Positions 7,447-16,389 of a DNA stretch of 64,000 bases are shown one piece after another; positions within the stretch are counted from its first letter, which is position 1, and the number at the start of each line of letters is the position of its first letter. The translations under genes and the position numbers were made by a program. The DNA comes from Lysobacter sp. 5GHs7-4 (GTDB lineage: Bacteria > Pseudomonadota > Gammaproteobacteria > Xanthomonadales > Xanthomonadaceae). Where the stretch lies: NCBI RefSeq assembly GCF_021284765.1, contig NZ_CP089924.1:3800001-3864000 (forward strand). Reading direction: 5' to 3'. The notes below the pieces were generated by a model. The model was not told the origin of the DNA. It saw only the letters and a program-made list of their open reading frames with translations, and ran no database searches.

Positions 7447-10305
7447 ATGCCAGCCCGCCTGAGTCGTCGCGATTTTCTCAAATGCAGCGTGGTGGCCGGG
7501 GTCTCGGTCTACGTCGCCGCACCGGGCAGCGCCGCCTTGGCCGCCCTGTTCGAACGCGAGCGCCTGCGCCCCCTGCCCTGGGACGCGGCCAGCGGCAAGA
7601 TCCGCTACCGCAGCGACGCCACCGCCAAGGTCAGCGGCGAGAAACTCTTCAGCTTCGACATGCGCGCGCGCGACCTGCCCGGCTGGCCGCAGCAGCAGGC
7701 GCACGCGATGCTGCTGCGGGTGACGCGCGCCGATCGCGTCTATGCCGGGCACGACCTGTCGGTGCTGGGCGACGGCCTGCAGCCCGACCGTGTCGTCACC
7801 GCCGCCGATCTGGCCCGCGACGGGCTCGGTTTCCCGCCGTTCTACGGCGAGCACATGCTGCTGCCCGAAGGCCAGACGCCGGCCTACCTGGGCCATGCGG
7901 TGGCGCTGCTGATCTGGCACGACTTCGACCGTTTCCGCGCCGCCAAGACGCGCCTGAAGTTCCGCGAAGACCTGATCCGCTGGGGCGCCGAAACCGGCCC
8001 GCTGCAACGCGATCCCTGGGCCAGCTTCCGCTACGTGCGCGTCGGCGGCGCCACCGCCTACGACGACGACGTGTATTCCAGTCTCAAGGACACGCCGCTG
8101 TTTCCGTCCGGCTATCGCAAGAACCAGCCGCAATGGCCGCAGGCCAATTCCGACGGCGCGATCGACGCCCAGGGCGCGGCCCACGCTGCGGCCATGGCGG
8201 CCAGCCTGGACGCGCCGGCCGACGGCCGCCTGGTTCTGCAGCGCGACTATTTCTCGCAATCCATCGACACCGCCGCCCTGGAGCCCGACAACGGCAACGG
8301 CTGGTACGACCGCGACAACGCCACCCTGCACCTGGTGACGGCCACGCAATCGCCGCAGGAGATCGCCGAGGACGGCGCGCGCCTGCTGGCGGCCAGCGCG
8401 CTGGGCGTGAAGCGATTGGTGCTGCACCCTTGCTACACCGTCGGTTACGGTTCCAAGGACCACAACCCGTTCCCGTTCTACGCGCTGATCGCCGGCCTCT
8501 ACGGCGACGGCCGCGCGGTGCGCCTGGCCAACGACCGATACGAGCAGTTCCAGGCCAGCCTCAAGCGCCACAGCTTCCAGATGCGCTACCGCATCGCGGT
8601 GGACCGCAACAGCGGCCGCTTCGAAATCCTGCAGGGCGTGATGACCGGCGACGGCGGCGGCCGCCGCAACTTCTCGCCCTCGGTGTGCCTGGTCGCGGCA
8701 ACCGCGGCGCAGTCGATCTACTACTTCCCGCGCAGCGATCTGGCCAGCACGGTGATCGCCTCGCGCGCGCTGGACGCCGGCTCGGCGCGCGGCTACGGCA
8801 CCCTGCAGAGCATGGGCGCCACCGAAATGCTGGTCGACGAAGTCGCCGCCGAACTCGGCCTGGATGCGATCGAGCTGCGTCAGCGCAACGTGTTCAAGTC
8901 CGGCATGAAGAACACCCAGGGCGCGATCCCGGGCGGCGCGCAACGCGCCGACGAAGTACTGGCCAAAGCCAAAGCGCATCCGCTGTGGCGCGAGCGCGCT
9001 CGGCGCAAGCGCGAGTACGAGGCCGCGCATCCGGGCAAGCGCTACGGCGTGGGCTTCGGCTGCGTGCAGAAGGACTTCGGCACCGGCGCCGAATCCGGCT
9101 TCGCCGAAGTCGCGGTGTCGAAGGACGGACAGATCCTGCTGCGGCATGTCGCCATCGAGATGGGCACCGGCATGACCACCAGCCAGGCCGCGATCTGCGC
9201 GCAATGGCTGGGCCGCCCCGCCGACGAGGTGCGCACCGGCGAGATCGACTGGCCGGAACTGCCGATGGTCGCCACCGGCGACCCCTGGCTGATGTCGCAG
9301 GCCGATCAGGACCGCCATCAGGGCGATCCGCGCTGGACGCCGAACCGGGTGATTCCGAGCAGCGCCAGCAACTCGGCGTATTTCTTCGGCCACGCCACGC
9401 GCGAAGCCGCGCGCCTGGTGTTCACCCAGGGCCTGTGGCCGGCCGCGCTGGCGATGTGGGGCCATGGCTACGGCGGCGGCCAACTCGCGCCGCTGGTGGT
9501 GCGGCGCGAGGACGCGCGCTGGATCGACGGCAGGCTCACCGCCGCCGGCATGGTGCCGCTGACGCTGAGGCAGCTCGCCGCCAAGGCGCACGAACTGGGC
9601 CTGGCCACCGGCGCGATCGTGCATACCTTCAATCGCTGGCAGTGGGCCGAGGCCGAGTTCCCGCTGGACGGCGACGACGCGCGTCTGCCGTTGGACGGCA
9701 TCGCCCTGCGCTGGGGCGACGGCAGCGCGACCGGCGCCGGCACGCCGACCGCCAACGGCTACCGCATGATCGAACGCACGCGCGTCCACTACCCGCCGAC
9801 CCAGCGCAACAACGCCGGCGTCGTCTACTACAGCGCGATCGGCACCCTGGCCGAGGTCGCGGTCGACACCGCCAGCGGCGCGGTCGAACTGCTGAACCAT
9901 CACTCGATACTCGAATGCGGCAACCAGATCGTGCCTGAGCTGGTCTCCGGCCAGTTGCAGGGCGGCCTGGCGATGGGCATCGGCCATGCCCTGCACGAAT
10001 TCCTGCCCCTGTACGAAGACGGGCCCGGCAACGGCACCTGGAACTTCAACCGCTACACCCTGCCGCGCGCGCGCGACGTCGCGGTATGGAAGCAAAGCGG
10101 CGAAGTGCTGCCGCCGCTGTCCGACACCGATCCGCCCAAGGGCATGGCCGAAGTGGTGATGATCGCGGTGGTGCCGGCGATCGCCAACGCGGTCGCGCAC
10201 GCCACCGGCCGGCGCTTGCGCGAACTGCCGATCACGCCGGACAAGGTGCTGACCGCGCTCGCAGCGCCGGCCGCGCAAAGCATCGCTAAGGAGAGCGCCG
10301 CATGA
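7447..10305 (+). CDS. Molybdopterin-binding large subunit of a xanthine dehydrogenase-family oxidoreductase, Tat-exported
   Basis: 952 aa. The N-terminus LSRRDFLKCSVVAGVSVYVA is a twin-arginine signal, so the folded molybdenum enzyme is exported to the periplasm. Family features include the split Ald_Xan_dh_C2 pattern: FCTL-like PHPCYTVGYGSKDH, GYGTLQSMGATEMLVDE, a Gly-rich GVGFGCVQKDFGTG, and EMGTGMTTSQAAICA. C-terminal AEVAVDTASGAVELLNHHSILECGNQIVPELVSGQLQGGLAMGIGHAL matches the cofactor-binding end of isoquinoline 1-oxidoreductase-type and periplasmic aldehyde dehydrogenase large subunits. Next come the 2Fe-2S subunit and a triheme cytochrome c, each with a 4-base overlap, forming a three-subunit enzyme without an FAD subunit. 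The substrate (aldehyde or N-heterocycle) cannot be told. Confidence 0.93.
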   Translation: MPARLSRRDFLKCSVVAGVSVYVAAPGSAALAALFERERLRPLPWDAASGKIRYRSDATAKVSGEKLFSFDMRARDLPGWPQQQAHAMLLRVTRADRVYAGHDLSVLGDGLQPDRVVTAADLARDGLGFPPFYGEHMLLPEGQTPAYLGHAVALLIWHDFDRFRAAKTRLKFREDLIRWGAETGPLQRDPWASFRYVRVGGATAYDDDVYSSLKDTPLFPSGYRKNQPQWPQANSDGAIDAQGAAHAAAMAASLDAPADGRLVLQRDYFSQSIDTAALEPDNGNGWYDRDNATLHLVTATQSPQEIAEDGARLLAASALGVKRLVLHPCYTVGYGSKDHNPFPFYALIAGLYGDGRAVRLANDRYEQFQASLKRHSFQMRYRIAVDRNSGRFEILQGVMTGDGGGRRNFSPSVCLVAATAAQSIYYFPRSDLASTVIASRALDAGSARGYGTLQSMGATEMLVDEVAAELGLDAIELRQRNVFKSGMKNTQGAIPGGAQRADEVLAKAKAHPLWRERARRKREYEAAHPGKRYGVGFGCVQKDFGTGAESGFAEVAVSKDGQILLRHVAIEMGTGMTTSQAAICAQWLGRPADEVRTGEIDWPELPMVATGDPWLMSQADQDRHQGDPRWTPNRVIPSSASNSAYFFGHATREAARLVFTQGLWPAALAMWGHGYGGGQLAPLVVRREDARWIDGRLTAAGMVPLTLRQLAAKAHELGLATGAIVHTFNRWQWAEAEFPLDGDDARLPLDGIALRWGDGSATGAGTPTANGYRMIERTRVHYPPTQRNNAGVVYYSAIGTLAEVAVDTASGAVELLNHHSILECGNQIVPELVSGQLQGGLAMGIGHALHEFLPLYEDGPGNGTWNFNRYTLPRARDVAVWKQSGEVLPPLSDTDPPKGMAEVVMIAVVPAIANAVAHATGRRLRELPITPDKVLTALAAPAAQSIAKESAA

Positions 10306-10859
10306 GCGCACCCATCGTCAAACGGCCACTGGCCCTGCACGTCAACGGCCGCGCCCACGGCCCGGTCGACGTGCCCGAGGACATGATGCTGGTCGATGTG
10401 CTGCACGAGTACCTGGGCCTGACCGGCACCCGCTTCGGCTGCGGCCAAGGCGTGTGCCGCGCCTGCACGGTGATCGTCGACGACGAGCACGGCCCGCGTG
10501 AAGTACGCAGTTGCATCACCGGCGCGCATTACTTCGCCGGCAAGCGCATCCGCACCGTCGAAGGCCACGCCCGACGCGACGAGGCCGGCGCCATCGTCGA
10601 ACTGTCGCCGGTGCAGCAGGCCTTCCTCGATCACTTCAGTTTCCAATGCGGTTACTGCACGCCCGGCTTCGTCAACGCCGCCACCGTGCTGCTGGAGCGG
10701 CTGGCGAAAGCGCCGATCGCGGCGAGCGAGGTCGAGACGACGGTCACCGAGGCGCTGGATCCGCACCTGTGCCGCTGCACCGGCTACGTGCGCTACTACC
10801 AGGCGGTGAAGGCGCTGGTGCTGGCCACGCCCGGACTGGTGCGGGAGCGCGCGCCATGA
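10302..10859 (+). CDS. 2Fe-2S subunit of the molybdenum hydroxylase
   Basis: 185 aa. Two ferredoxin clusters are visible: the plant-type N-terminal one (GCGQGVCRACTVI, then CITG) and the all-helical C-terminal one (QCGYCTPGFV ... CRCTGYVRYYQAV). The N-terminus LALHVNGRAHGPVDVPEDMMLVDVLHEYLGLTGTRFGCG is typical of the small subunits of isoquinoline 1-oxidoreductase and aldehyde oxidoreductases. It has no export signal of its own, so it is probably carried across the membrane folded with the Tat-signal large subunit. It overlaps its neighbours by 4 bases on each side. It passes electrons from the molybdenum site toward the cytochrome encoded next. Confidence 0.95.
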   Translation: MSAPIVKRPLALHVNGRAHGPVDVPEDMMLVDVLHEYLGLTGTRFGCGQGVCRACTVIVDDEHGPREVRSCITGAHYFAGKRIRTVEGHARRDEAGAIVELSPVQQAFLDHFSFQCGYCTPGFVNAATVLLERLAKAPIAASEVETTVTEALDPHLCRCTGYVRYYQAVKALVLATPGLVRERAP

Positions 10860-12118
10860 CCCGGGTCGGCTGGCGGCGCATCCTGGCCTGGGCGGTGCTG
10901 CTGCTCGCGATCTGGTGGCTCGCGTGCTGGCTGCTGCGGTGGTGGTCCGCACGCGGCCCGACACAGCGCGTCGAGGCCAGCGCGCAACAACTCGTGCTCG
11001 GCCGTTATCTGACCGACGCCGCCGATTGCGCCGCCTGCCACACCGCGCCCGGCGGTGCGCCGTTTGCGGGCGGCGTGCCGCTGGCCTCGCCGTTCGGCAC
11101 CATCCACGGCACCAACATCACCCCCGATCCTGAGCACGGCATCGGCCGCTACAGCGCCGACGATTTCCACCACGCGCTGACCCGCGGCGAAGCGCGCGAC
11201 GGCCATCAGTTGTATCCGGCCATGCCTTACGTGTCGTACCGCGATATCTCACGTGCCGATTCCGACGCGATCTACGCCTACCTGATGCATCAGCCGGCAG
11301 TGGCTCAGCCCAACCGCAAGAACGGCGTGAGCTTCCCGTTCAACATCCGCAGCGGCATCGCACTGTGGAACCTGGCCTTCGCCGGCGCCCAGGCCAAGCC
11401 GGCCTCGCAGGGCGCCACGCCGGCCTGGCAGCGCGGACGTTACCTGGTCGATACGCTGGGCCATTGCGGCGAATGCCATACCCCGCGCGGCTGGGCCGGA
11501 CAGCTCAAGCGCGCGCAGCCGCTGGCCGGCAACAACGCGCTAGGCCGCTTCGCCGCGCCCGACATCACCCCGCAGGGCCTGGCTGCGCGCGGCTGGGACG
11601 CGCCGCAATTGCGCAGCTATCTCGCCACCGGCCTCAATCCGCGCGCGGTGGCCTCCGACGAAATGCTGACCGTGGTGCGCCTGTCGACCAGCCGCCTGAA
11701 ACCGGCCGATCTGGACGCGATGACGGCCTACCTGCTCGGCGACGCGCCGCCCGCGCCGCAGACGCTGACGCAAACCGCGGCGCCCCTATCCGATGGCGCA
11801 GGCCGGCATTACCTGAACCTGTGCGCGGGCTGCCACGGCCGCGAACGCGAAGGCGTGCCGCACGTCGCGCCGGGCTTGCGCGACAACAGCAGCGTGCGCG
11901 ACCGCGATCCGCACAACCTGATCGTCGCCATCCTCGACGGCCTGCCGGAACACGACTTGGTCGGACTGGAACGCATGCAGCCGATGCCGGGCTTCGCCCA
12001 AGACCTGAGCGACGCCGAAGTCGCCGCGCTCGCCAATTGGCTGCGTGCGCCGACCAAGGCATCGGCGGTCGACGCCGGCGCGGTCGCGGAGCTGCGCAAG
12101 GGCAAGCCCGCGCACTGA
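10856..12118 (+). CDS. Membrane-anchored triheme cytochrome c subunit
   Basis: 420 aa. An N-terminal hydrophobic helix rich in Trp and Leu (about residues 9-30) serves as signal or anchor. Three heme c motifs follow: CAACH (about residue 58), CGECH (about 205) and CAGCH (about 323), each within a typical c-type domain (YLTDAADCAACHTAPGG, YLVDTLGHCGECHTPRGW, YLNLCAGCHGRE). This is the layout of the cytochrome subunits of periplasmic membrane-bound dehydrogenases such as AdhB-like or aldehyde dehydrogenases. It takes electrons from the 2Fe-2S subunit and passes them to quinone or an oxidase. Last gene of the operon. Confidence 0.95.
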   Translation: MTRVGWRRILAWAVLLLAIWWLACWLLRWWSARGPTQRVEASAQQLVLGRYLTDAADCAACHTAPGGAPFAGGVPLASPFGTIHGTNITPDPEHGIGRYSADDFHHALTRGEARDGHQLYPAMPYVSYRDISRADSDAIYAYLMHQPAVAQPNRKNGVSFPFNIRSGIALWNLAFAGAQAKPASQGATPAWQRGRYLVDTLGHCGECHTPRGWAGQLKRAQPLAGNNALGRFAAPDITPQGLAARGWDAPQLRSYLATGLNPRAVASDEMLTVVRLSTSRLKPADLDAMTAYLLGDAPPAPQTLTQTAAPLSDGAGRHYLNLCAGCHGREREGVPHVAPGLRDNSSVRDRDPHNLIVAILDGLPEHDLVGLERMQPMPGFAQDLSDAEVAALANWLRAPTKASAVDAGAVAELRKGKPAH

Positions 12119-12133
12119 CCACTGCCCCTGCCT

Positions 12134-12236
12134 TGGGGTAGCAGCGGCGTCAGCCGCGACCGCGCCAGTGCGCACGGTCGCGCCCGCACCGATGAGCGGC
12201 AATGCCCGGTCGCGGCTTACGCCGCTCCTACCCCAA
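12134..12236. repeat. Inverted pair of GTAGGAGCGGCGTAAGCCGC-type dispersed repeats
   Basis: A degenerate copy reading GTAGCAGCGGCGTCAGCCGC begins at about 12137 and an inverted copy (CGGCTTACGCCGCTCCTAC) ends at about 12232. Each copy is itself a short palindrome. They lie just behind the cytochrome operon and may form a stem that ends or stabilises the transcript. More copies lie at 14879-15260 and around 58625 and 59105. Confidence 0.7.
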
Positions 12237-12338
12237 AGCCCGGCACAGCCCGCAACCGCCACGTGCCGTCGCAATGCACGGCGCGATTGTCTGTCGGTCA
12301 TTTTCACCGCGCTGCAATGCAACATTCACGCCTTCTAC

Positions 12339-12353
12339 TGACCGACGTTGTCA
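12339..12353. promoter_or_regulatory. Second, imperfect copy of the TGAC...GTCA operator upstream of the chitinase
   Basis: TGACCGACGTTGTCA keeps both TGAC/GTCA arms and the ACGTT core, with one extra central base, about 56 bp upstream of the perfect palindrome at 12396. Spaced pairs of such sites suit a looping LacI-type repressor. This is an inference from sequence only. Confidence 0.4.
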
Positions 12354-12395
12354 TATGAATCTGTGAACTGCACCGCAAACCCATATTTTCGGCGT

Positions 12396-12409
12396 TGACA
12401 ACGTTGTCA
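12396..12409. promoter_or_regulatory. Perfect 14-bp palindrome TGACAACGTTGTCA, LacI-family-like operator for the chitinase
   Basis: The sequence equals its own reverse complement and has the central CG with AAC/GTT arms typical of LacI-family operators. It overlaps a TTGACA hexamer (12395-12400), a possible -35 box for the downstream chitinase. Regulation by an N-acetylglucosamine-responsive LacI-type regulator would fit the target gene, but no regulator gene lies in this window. Confidence 0.6.
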
Positions 12410-12674
12410 GCGAAAAACAGCCTCAGTCCCCGACACAGGCACGCAGACGGGTCGAACCCGCCCCGCGCCATCACCACCGGCTCCGGGGAGGGATCCAGCA
12501 CGCACACGCGGCCACGACCGCACCGCTCACGCGCCGCTCCGCGGCGACCTACGAGGAGGTCCGAACCTCCCGCGCAACACCGAGGCGCCCTGCCTCCTTT
12601 CCAAACACAGAGGGACAGCACCGGCCGGCGACGGATCGGGATCTCGCAACGGAATCGCAAGGGAGAGGACGCTC

Positions 12675-14729
12675 ATGAAGCACGCACGATCGACCACACT
12701 GGCCTTATGGACCTGCCTGCTGGCAGCGTCGTGGGGCGGCAACGCAGTCGCGCAAAGCGCCAGCTGCGCCAATATCCCGGCCTGGAACCAGGCGACCATC
12801 TACAACCCCGGCGACAAGCTGGTCTATCAGAACCGGCTGTACCAGGCCAACATCCAGATCTGGAACGCACCGCCCACGCATTGCCCCAGCTGCGGCTGGT
12901 ACCAGGATCTGGGCGCCTGCGGCGTCGGCACCAATCAGCCGCCCAGCGTCAGCCTGACCTCGCCCGCCAACGGCGGCAGCTACAGCACCGGCGCCAACAT
13001 CGCCGTCAGCGCCAACGCCTCCGACAGCGACGGCAGCGTCGCCCAGGTCGAATTCTTCCGCGGCACCGTGTCGCTGGGCGTGGACACCAGCGCGCCCTAC
13101 GGCGTGACCTGGAGCAACGCCAGCGCCGGCAGCCACGCCTTCAAGGCGGTGGCCACCGACAACCAGGGCGCCAGCACCACCTCGGCCACCGCGACGATCA
13201 CCGTGACCGTGCCGTCCACCGACACCACGCCGCCTAGCGTGCCGGCGGGCTTGAGCTCGCCCTCGCAGACGTCCAGCAGCATCTCGCTGAGCTGGGGCGC
13301 CTCCACCGACAACGCCGGCGGCAGCGGCGTGGCCGGCTACGACGTCTATCGCGACGGCAGCCTGGTCGGCTCGCCCACCGCGACCAGCTACACCAGCAGC
13401 GGCCTGACCGCGAACACCGCCTACACCTTCCGCGTGCGCGCACGCGACAACGCCGGCAACGCCTCCGCGCAAAGCGCGCAGATCAGCGCCAGCACCACCG
13501 ACGGCGGCGGCGGCGGCAACAAGCGCGTGATCGGCTACTTCACCCAGTGGGGCATCTACGGCCGCAACTACCGGGTCAAGAACATCGACACCAGCGGCTC
13601 GGCCTCCAAGCTGACCCACATCAACTACGCCTTCGGCAACGTGCGCAACAACCGCTGCGAAGTCGGCGTGATCCAGCCCTCCGACCCGAACACCGGCGCC
13701 GGCGGCGACGCGTTCGCCGACTACAGCAAGTCCTTCGGCGCGGGCGAAAGCGTGAGCGGCGCGGCCGACACCTGGGATCAGCCGCTGCGCGGCAACTGGA
13801 ACCAGCTCAAGCAGCTCAAGGCCAAGTACCCGGGCCTGAAGGTGCTGATCTCGCTGGGCGGCTGGACCTGGTCGCGCGGCTTCGCCAGCGCGGCGCGTCC
13901 GGAAAACCGTCAGGCGTTCGTCGCCTCCTGCATCGACGCCTACATCCGCGGCAACCTGCCGGTGACCGACGGCGCCGGCGGCGTGGGCGCGGCGGCCGGC
14001 GTGTTCGACGGCATCGACCTGGATTGGGAATACCCCGCCGCCTGCGGCCTGACCTGCGGCACGCCGGAGGAAAGCGCCAACTTCACCGCCCTGCTGGCCG
14101 AGTTCCGCAGCCAGCTCAACGCGGTGCGTCCGGGCCTGTTGCTGACCATCGCCGCCGGCGCGGGCGTGGACAAGGTGCGCGTGACCAATCCGGCCGCGTA
14201 CCACCAGTACCTCGATTACATCAACGTGATGACCTACGACTTCCACGGCACCTGGGATTCGAAGACCAACCATCACTCGGCGCTGTTCGACTCGCCCAAC
14301 GATCCGTCCACCGGCGATCAGAAGTTCTACAACACCAACGACGCGCTGGAAGCCTTCCTGTCGCGCGGCGTGCCGGCGTCCAAGCTCAATCTGGGCATCG
14401 GTTTCTACGGCCGCGGCTGGACCGGCGTGGCCAACGTCAACAACGGCCTGTACCAGAGCGGTAGCGCGGCGCCGGGCACCTACGAGGCCGGCAACGAGGA
14501 CTACAAGGTGCTCAAGAACCGGCCGGGCACGATCTACACCGACGCCAATGCGCGCGCGACCTGGAAGTACGACGGCAGCACGTTCTGGAGCTACGACACG
14601 CCGGCCATGATCATCGAGAAGATGGGCTACGTGAAGGCGCAGAACCTGGGCGGCGCGTTCTTCTGGGAGTTCAGCGGCGACGACCCGCAAGGCAGCCTGG
14701 CCACCGCGATCCGCGACGGCCTGCAGTGA
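12675..14729 (+). CDS. Secreted GH18 chitinase with chitin-binding, Ig-like and FnIII domains
   Basis: 684 aa. Signal peptide about residues 1-27 (cleavage after NAVAQ). Next comes a small chitin-binding module (about 30-85; WNQATIYNPGDKLVYQNRLYQA ... WYQDLGAC, aromatic residues typical of CBM5/12). A cadherin/PKD-like Ig module follows (about 90-178; PPSVSLTSPANGGSY), then fibronectin III (about 185-275; PPSVPAGLSSPSQTSSSISLSW), a short Gly linker, and the GH18 barrel from about 283 to the end. The catalytic signature DGIDLDWE spans residues 445-452, with Asp448, Asp450 and the acid Glu452; SLGGWTWS is the second GH18 motif. It is secreted and hydrolyses chitin. A TGACAACGTTGTCA palindrome sits upstream and two strong hairpins downstream. 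Confidence 0.97.
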   Translation: MKHARSTTLALWTCLLAASWGGNAVAQSASCANIPAWNQATIYNPGDKLVYQNRLYQANIQIWNAPPTHCPSCGWYQDLGACGVGTNQPPSVSLTSPANGGSYSTGANIAVSANASDSDGSVAQVEFFRGTVSLGVDTSAPYGVTWSNASAGSHAFKAVATDNQGASTTSATATITVTVPSTDTTPPSVPAGLSSPSQTSSSISLSWGASTDNAGGSGVAGYDVYRDGSLVGSPTATSYTSSGLTANTAYTFRVRARDNAGNASAQSAQISASTTDGGGGGNKRVIGYFTQWGIYGRNYRVKNIDTSGSASKLTHINYAFGNVRNNRCEVGVIQPSDPNTGAGGDAFADYSKSFGAGESVSGAADTWDQPLRGNWNQLKQLKAKYPGLKVLISLGGWTWSRGFASAARPENRQAFVASCIDAYIRGNLPVTDGAGGVGAAAGVFDGIDLDWEYPAACGLTCGTPEESANFTALLAEFRSQLNAVRPGLLLTIAAGAGVDKVRVTNPAAYHQYLDYINVMTYDFHGTWDSKTNHHSALFDSPNDPSTGDQKFYNTNDALEAFLSRGVPASKLNLGIGFYGRGWTGVANVNNGLYQSGSAAPGTYEAGNEDYKVLKNRPGTIYTDANARATWKYDGSTFWSYDTPAMIIEKMGYVKAQNLGGAFFWEFSGDDPQGSLATAIRDGLQ

Positions 14730-14737
14730 GCTTGCGC

Positions 14738-14765
14738 AGCGCCGGACCGCTCGCGGTCCGGCGCT
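14738..14765 (+). terminator. Perfect 12-bp hairpin 8 nt after the chitinase stop
   Basis: AGCGCCGGACCG and its exact reverse complement flank a CTCG loop. No U-run follows, so termination may be weak, or the hairpin may act as a 3-prime stabiliser. A second hairpin lies about 70 nt further on. Confidence 0.6.
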
Positions 14766-14833
14766 TGCCTCGGGGCGCCGGCCTCCCCTCGGGCCGGCGC
14801 CCCGGATTTATCGAACCGCATCGCAACCCATAT

Positions 14834-14862
14834 CGGCCGCCTGCCAGCAGGCGGCCGTTTCG
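14834..14862 (+). terminator. GC-rich hairpin followed by TTT
   Basis: CGGCCGCCTGC and its reverse complement GCAGGCGGCCG are separated by only CA and followed by TTTCGTT. This is a plausible intrinsic terminator for the chitinase transcript. Confidence 0.6.
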
Positions 14863-14878
14863 TTCGCGCAACCGTCTT

Positions 14879-15260
14879 CCGTAGGAGCGATGCGAGCCGC
14901 GACCGCGCACCATCGAACGCGATGCAAATCCGCATCAGGCAGTGGCCGCCCCCTTGCTTTCTGTGGGAGCGGCGTAAGCCGCGATTTGCTGCGAACTAGG
15001 TTGTTGCCGCGAATCGCCGGGTAGGAGCGACGCAAGCCGCGACCGCGCAACTCCGGGCTCGATAGGAATCGAAGCCCGATCGCGCATCGGCAGCCGCATC
15101 GATGTCGTCATGGGCGCTGGAACGAAGCGCAGGCCGGGCGCGAGGGTAAAGCCCATCGCGGCTTACGCCGCTCCCACAGAGAGCAAGAGGCGTCGCGATC
15201 GCGAACGGGAGACGGAGAGCGACTGACGCGGTCGCGGCTTGCGCCGCTCCTACCCTTTGG
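14879..15260. repeat. Cluster of five GTAGGAGCGGCGTAAGCCGC-type repeats
   Basis: Direct copies begin at about 14881, 14962 and 15022; inverted copies end at about 15178 and 15252. Each reads as (G)TAGGAGCGRYGYRAGCCGCGA with small changes (TGTGGGAGCGGCG in one). The region holds no credible gene: all open frames through it are repeat-derived. It separates the chitinase from the convergent met operon. Confidence 0.8.
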
Positions 15261-15276
15261 GCGTAGCCCTGCGGGC

Positions 15277-16389
15277 TCAATGCACCAGGCGCAGCACGTC
15301 GTCGAGCAACCCCGCGGCGGTGACTTCAGCGCCCGCACCCGGCCCCTGGATCACCAGCGGCTGTTGCCGATAACGATCCGACCAGATCGCGACCTTGTTG
15401 TCGGTGCCGGCGCCACCGGCCAGCGGATGATCGGACGGCAACGACTCCAGGCCGACGCGCGCCACGCCGTCCTGCAGGCGGGCGATGAAACGCAGGCGTT
15501 CGCCGTTCTTGTAGGCGGCCGCGTAACGCTCGCGCAGCGACACGTCCAGGGCCGGCAGCGCAGCGTCCACGCCCTCGCGCGACAGGATCGCCAGTTCCGG
15601 CGGCACCAGCGAGGCCACGTCCACGTCGCTGGCTTCCAAGGCCACGCCCGCGGCGCGCGCCAGGATCAGCAGTTTGCGGCGCACGTCCTCGCCGGACAGA
15701 TCGTCGCGCGGGTCGGGCTCGGTGTAGCCGGCGTCGCGCGCCTGCCGCACCAGCGACGAGAACGGGCGCATGCCGTCGTAATGATTGAACAACCAGGCCA
15801 GCGAACCCGACAGCACGCCGGCGATCGCATGGATGCGGTCGCCGCCGACCTGCAGGTCGCGCAAGCTGCGCAGCAGCGGCAGGCCCGCGCCGACCGTCGC
15901 GCTGTCGCCGTATCCGCTGCCGCCGACCGCGCAGGCGCCGCGGATCGCGCGCCAGCGCGCCAGCGAGGTGCCCTGCCCGATCTTGCAGGCGGTGACGACA
16001 TGGATGCCCTGCGCCAGCCACTGCGCATGGCGCTCGGCGACCGCGGTGCTGGCGGTGGCGTCGACCACCACGCGCGCGCCGTGCGCGCCCAGGCTGCCGG
16101 CGACGTCGTCCAGCGAACTGGTCTGGCTGGCCGCTTCCAGCGCCGACGCGGCTTGCGCAGGCGCCAGACCGTCGCTGTCGGCGAGCGCACGCCGCGAATT
16201 GGCCACGTGCACCAGCGTCAGGCGTTCGCCCAGCGGCGAACCCTGCCACGCCTGCAGCCGTTGCAGCACCGCGCCGCCGACCGTGCCGGTGCCCAGCAAG
16301 GCCAGCCGCGCCGGTGCCGCGGCGCGATAAGGATGCGGCGCGAGCGCCTGCGGAGCCTGCGCGTGCAGGACGTCGGCCGCGGCGCTCAT
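15277..16389 (-). CDS. hom: Homoserine dehydrogenase
   Basis: 370 aa. After a variable start it shows the NAD(P)-binding LALLGTGTVGGAVLQRL (about residues 28-44), then the catalytic-domain motifs AIAGVLSGSLAWLF and GYTEPDPRDDLSGEDVRRKLLILAR, which hold the substrate-binding and catalytic Asp/Lys of the family. It reduces aspartate semialdehyde to homoserine, the branch point to Met and Thr. No fused aspartokinase or ACT domain is present. Its ATG overlaps the stop of metB by 4 bases, so it is the last gene of the riboswitch-controlled operon metX-metB-hom. Confidence 0.93.
   Translation of the reverse strand: MSAAADVLHAQAPQALAPHPYRAAAPARLALLGTGTVGGAVLQRLQAWQGSPLGERLTLVHVANSRRALADSDGLAPAQAASALEAASQTSSLDDVAGSLGAHGARVVVDATASTAVAERHAQWLAQGIHVVTACKIGQGTSLARWRAIRGACAVGGSGYGDSATVGAGLPLLRSLRDLQVGGDRIHAIAGVLSGSLAWLFNHYDGMRPFSSLVRQARDAGYTEPDPRDDLSGEDVRRKLLILARAAGVALEASDVDVASLVPPELAILSREGVDAALPALDVSLRERYAAAYKNGERLRFIARLQDGVARVGLESLPSDHPLAGGAGTDNKVAIWSDRYRQQPLVIQGPGAGAEVTAAGLLDDVLRLVH

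Larger units (their letters stand above)
12237..12674. other. Long leader/intergenic region of the chitinase gene
   Basis: About 440 bases between the repeat pair and the chitinase start. It holds the palindromic operator candidates listed separately and, if transcription starts near 12425, a leader of about 250 nt. The stretch 12420-12674 is C-rich on the plus strand; no conserved ORF or recognisable RNA is seen. The purine-rich GGGAGAGGA ahead of ATG 12675 is a good ribosome binding site. Confidence 0.5.

Noticed and set aside
7273..10311. Antisense open frame of 1012 codons opposite the molybdenum large subunit
   Set aside because: Same GC-skew shadow; composition is Arg/Ala/Gly/Val-rich with no motif, while the plus-strand gene has catalytic motifs and a Tat signal.
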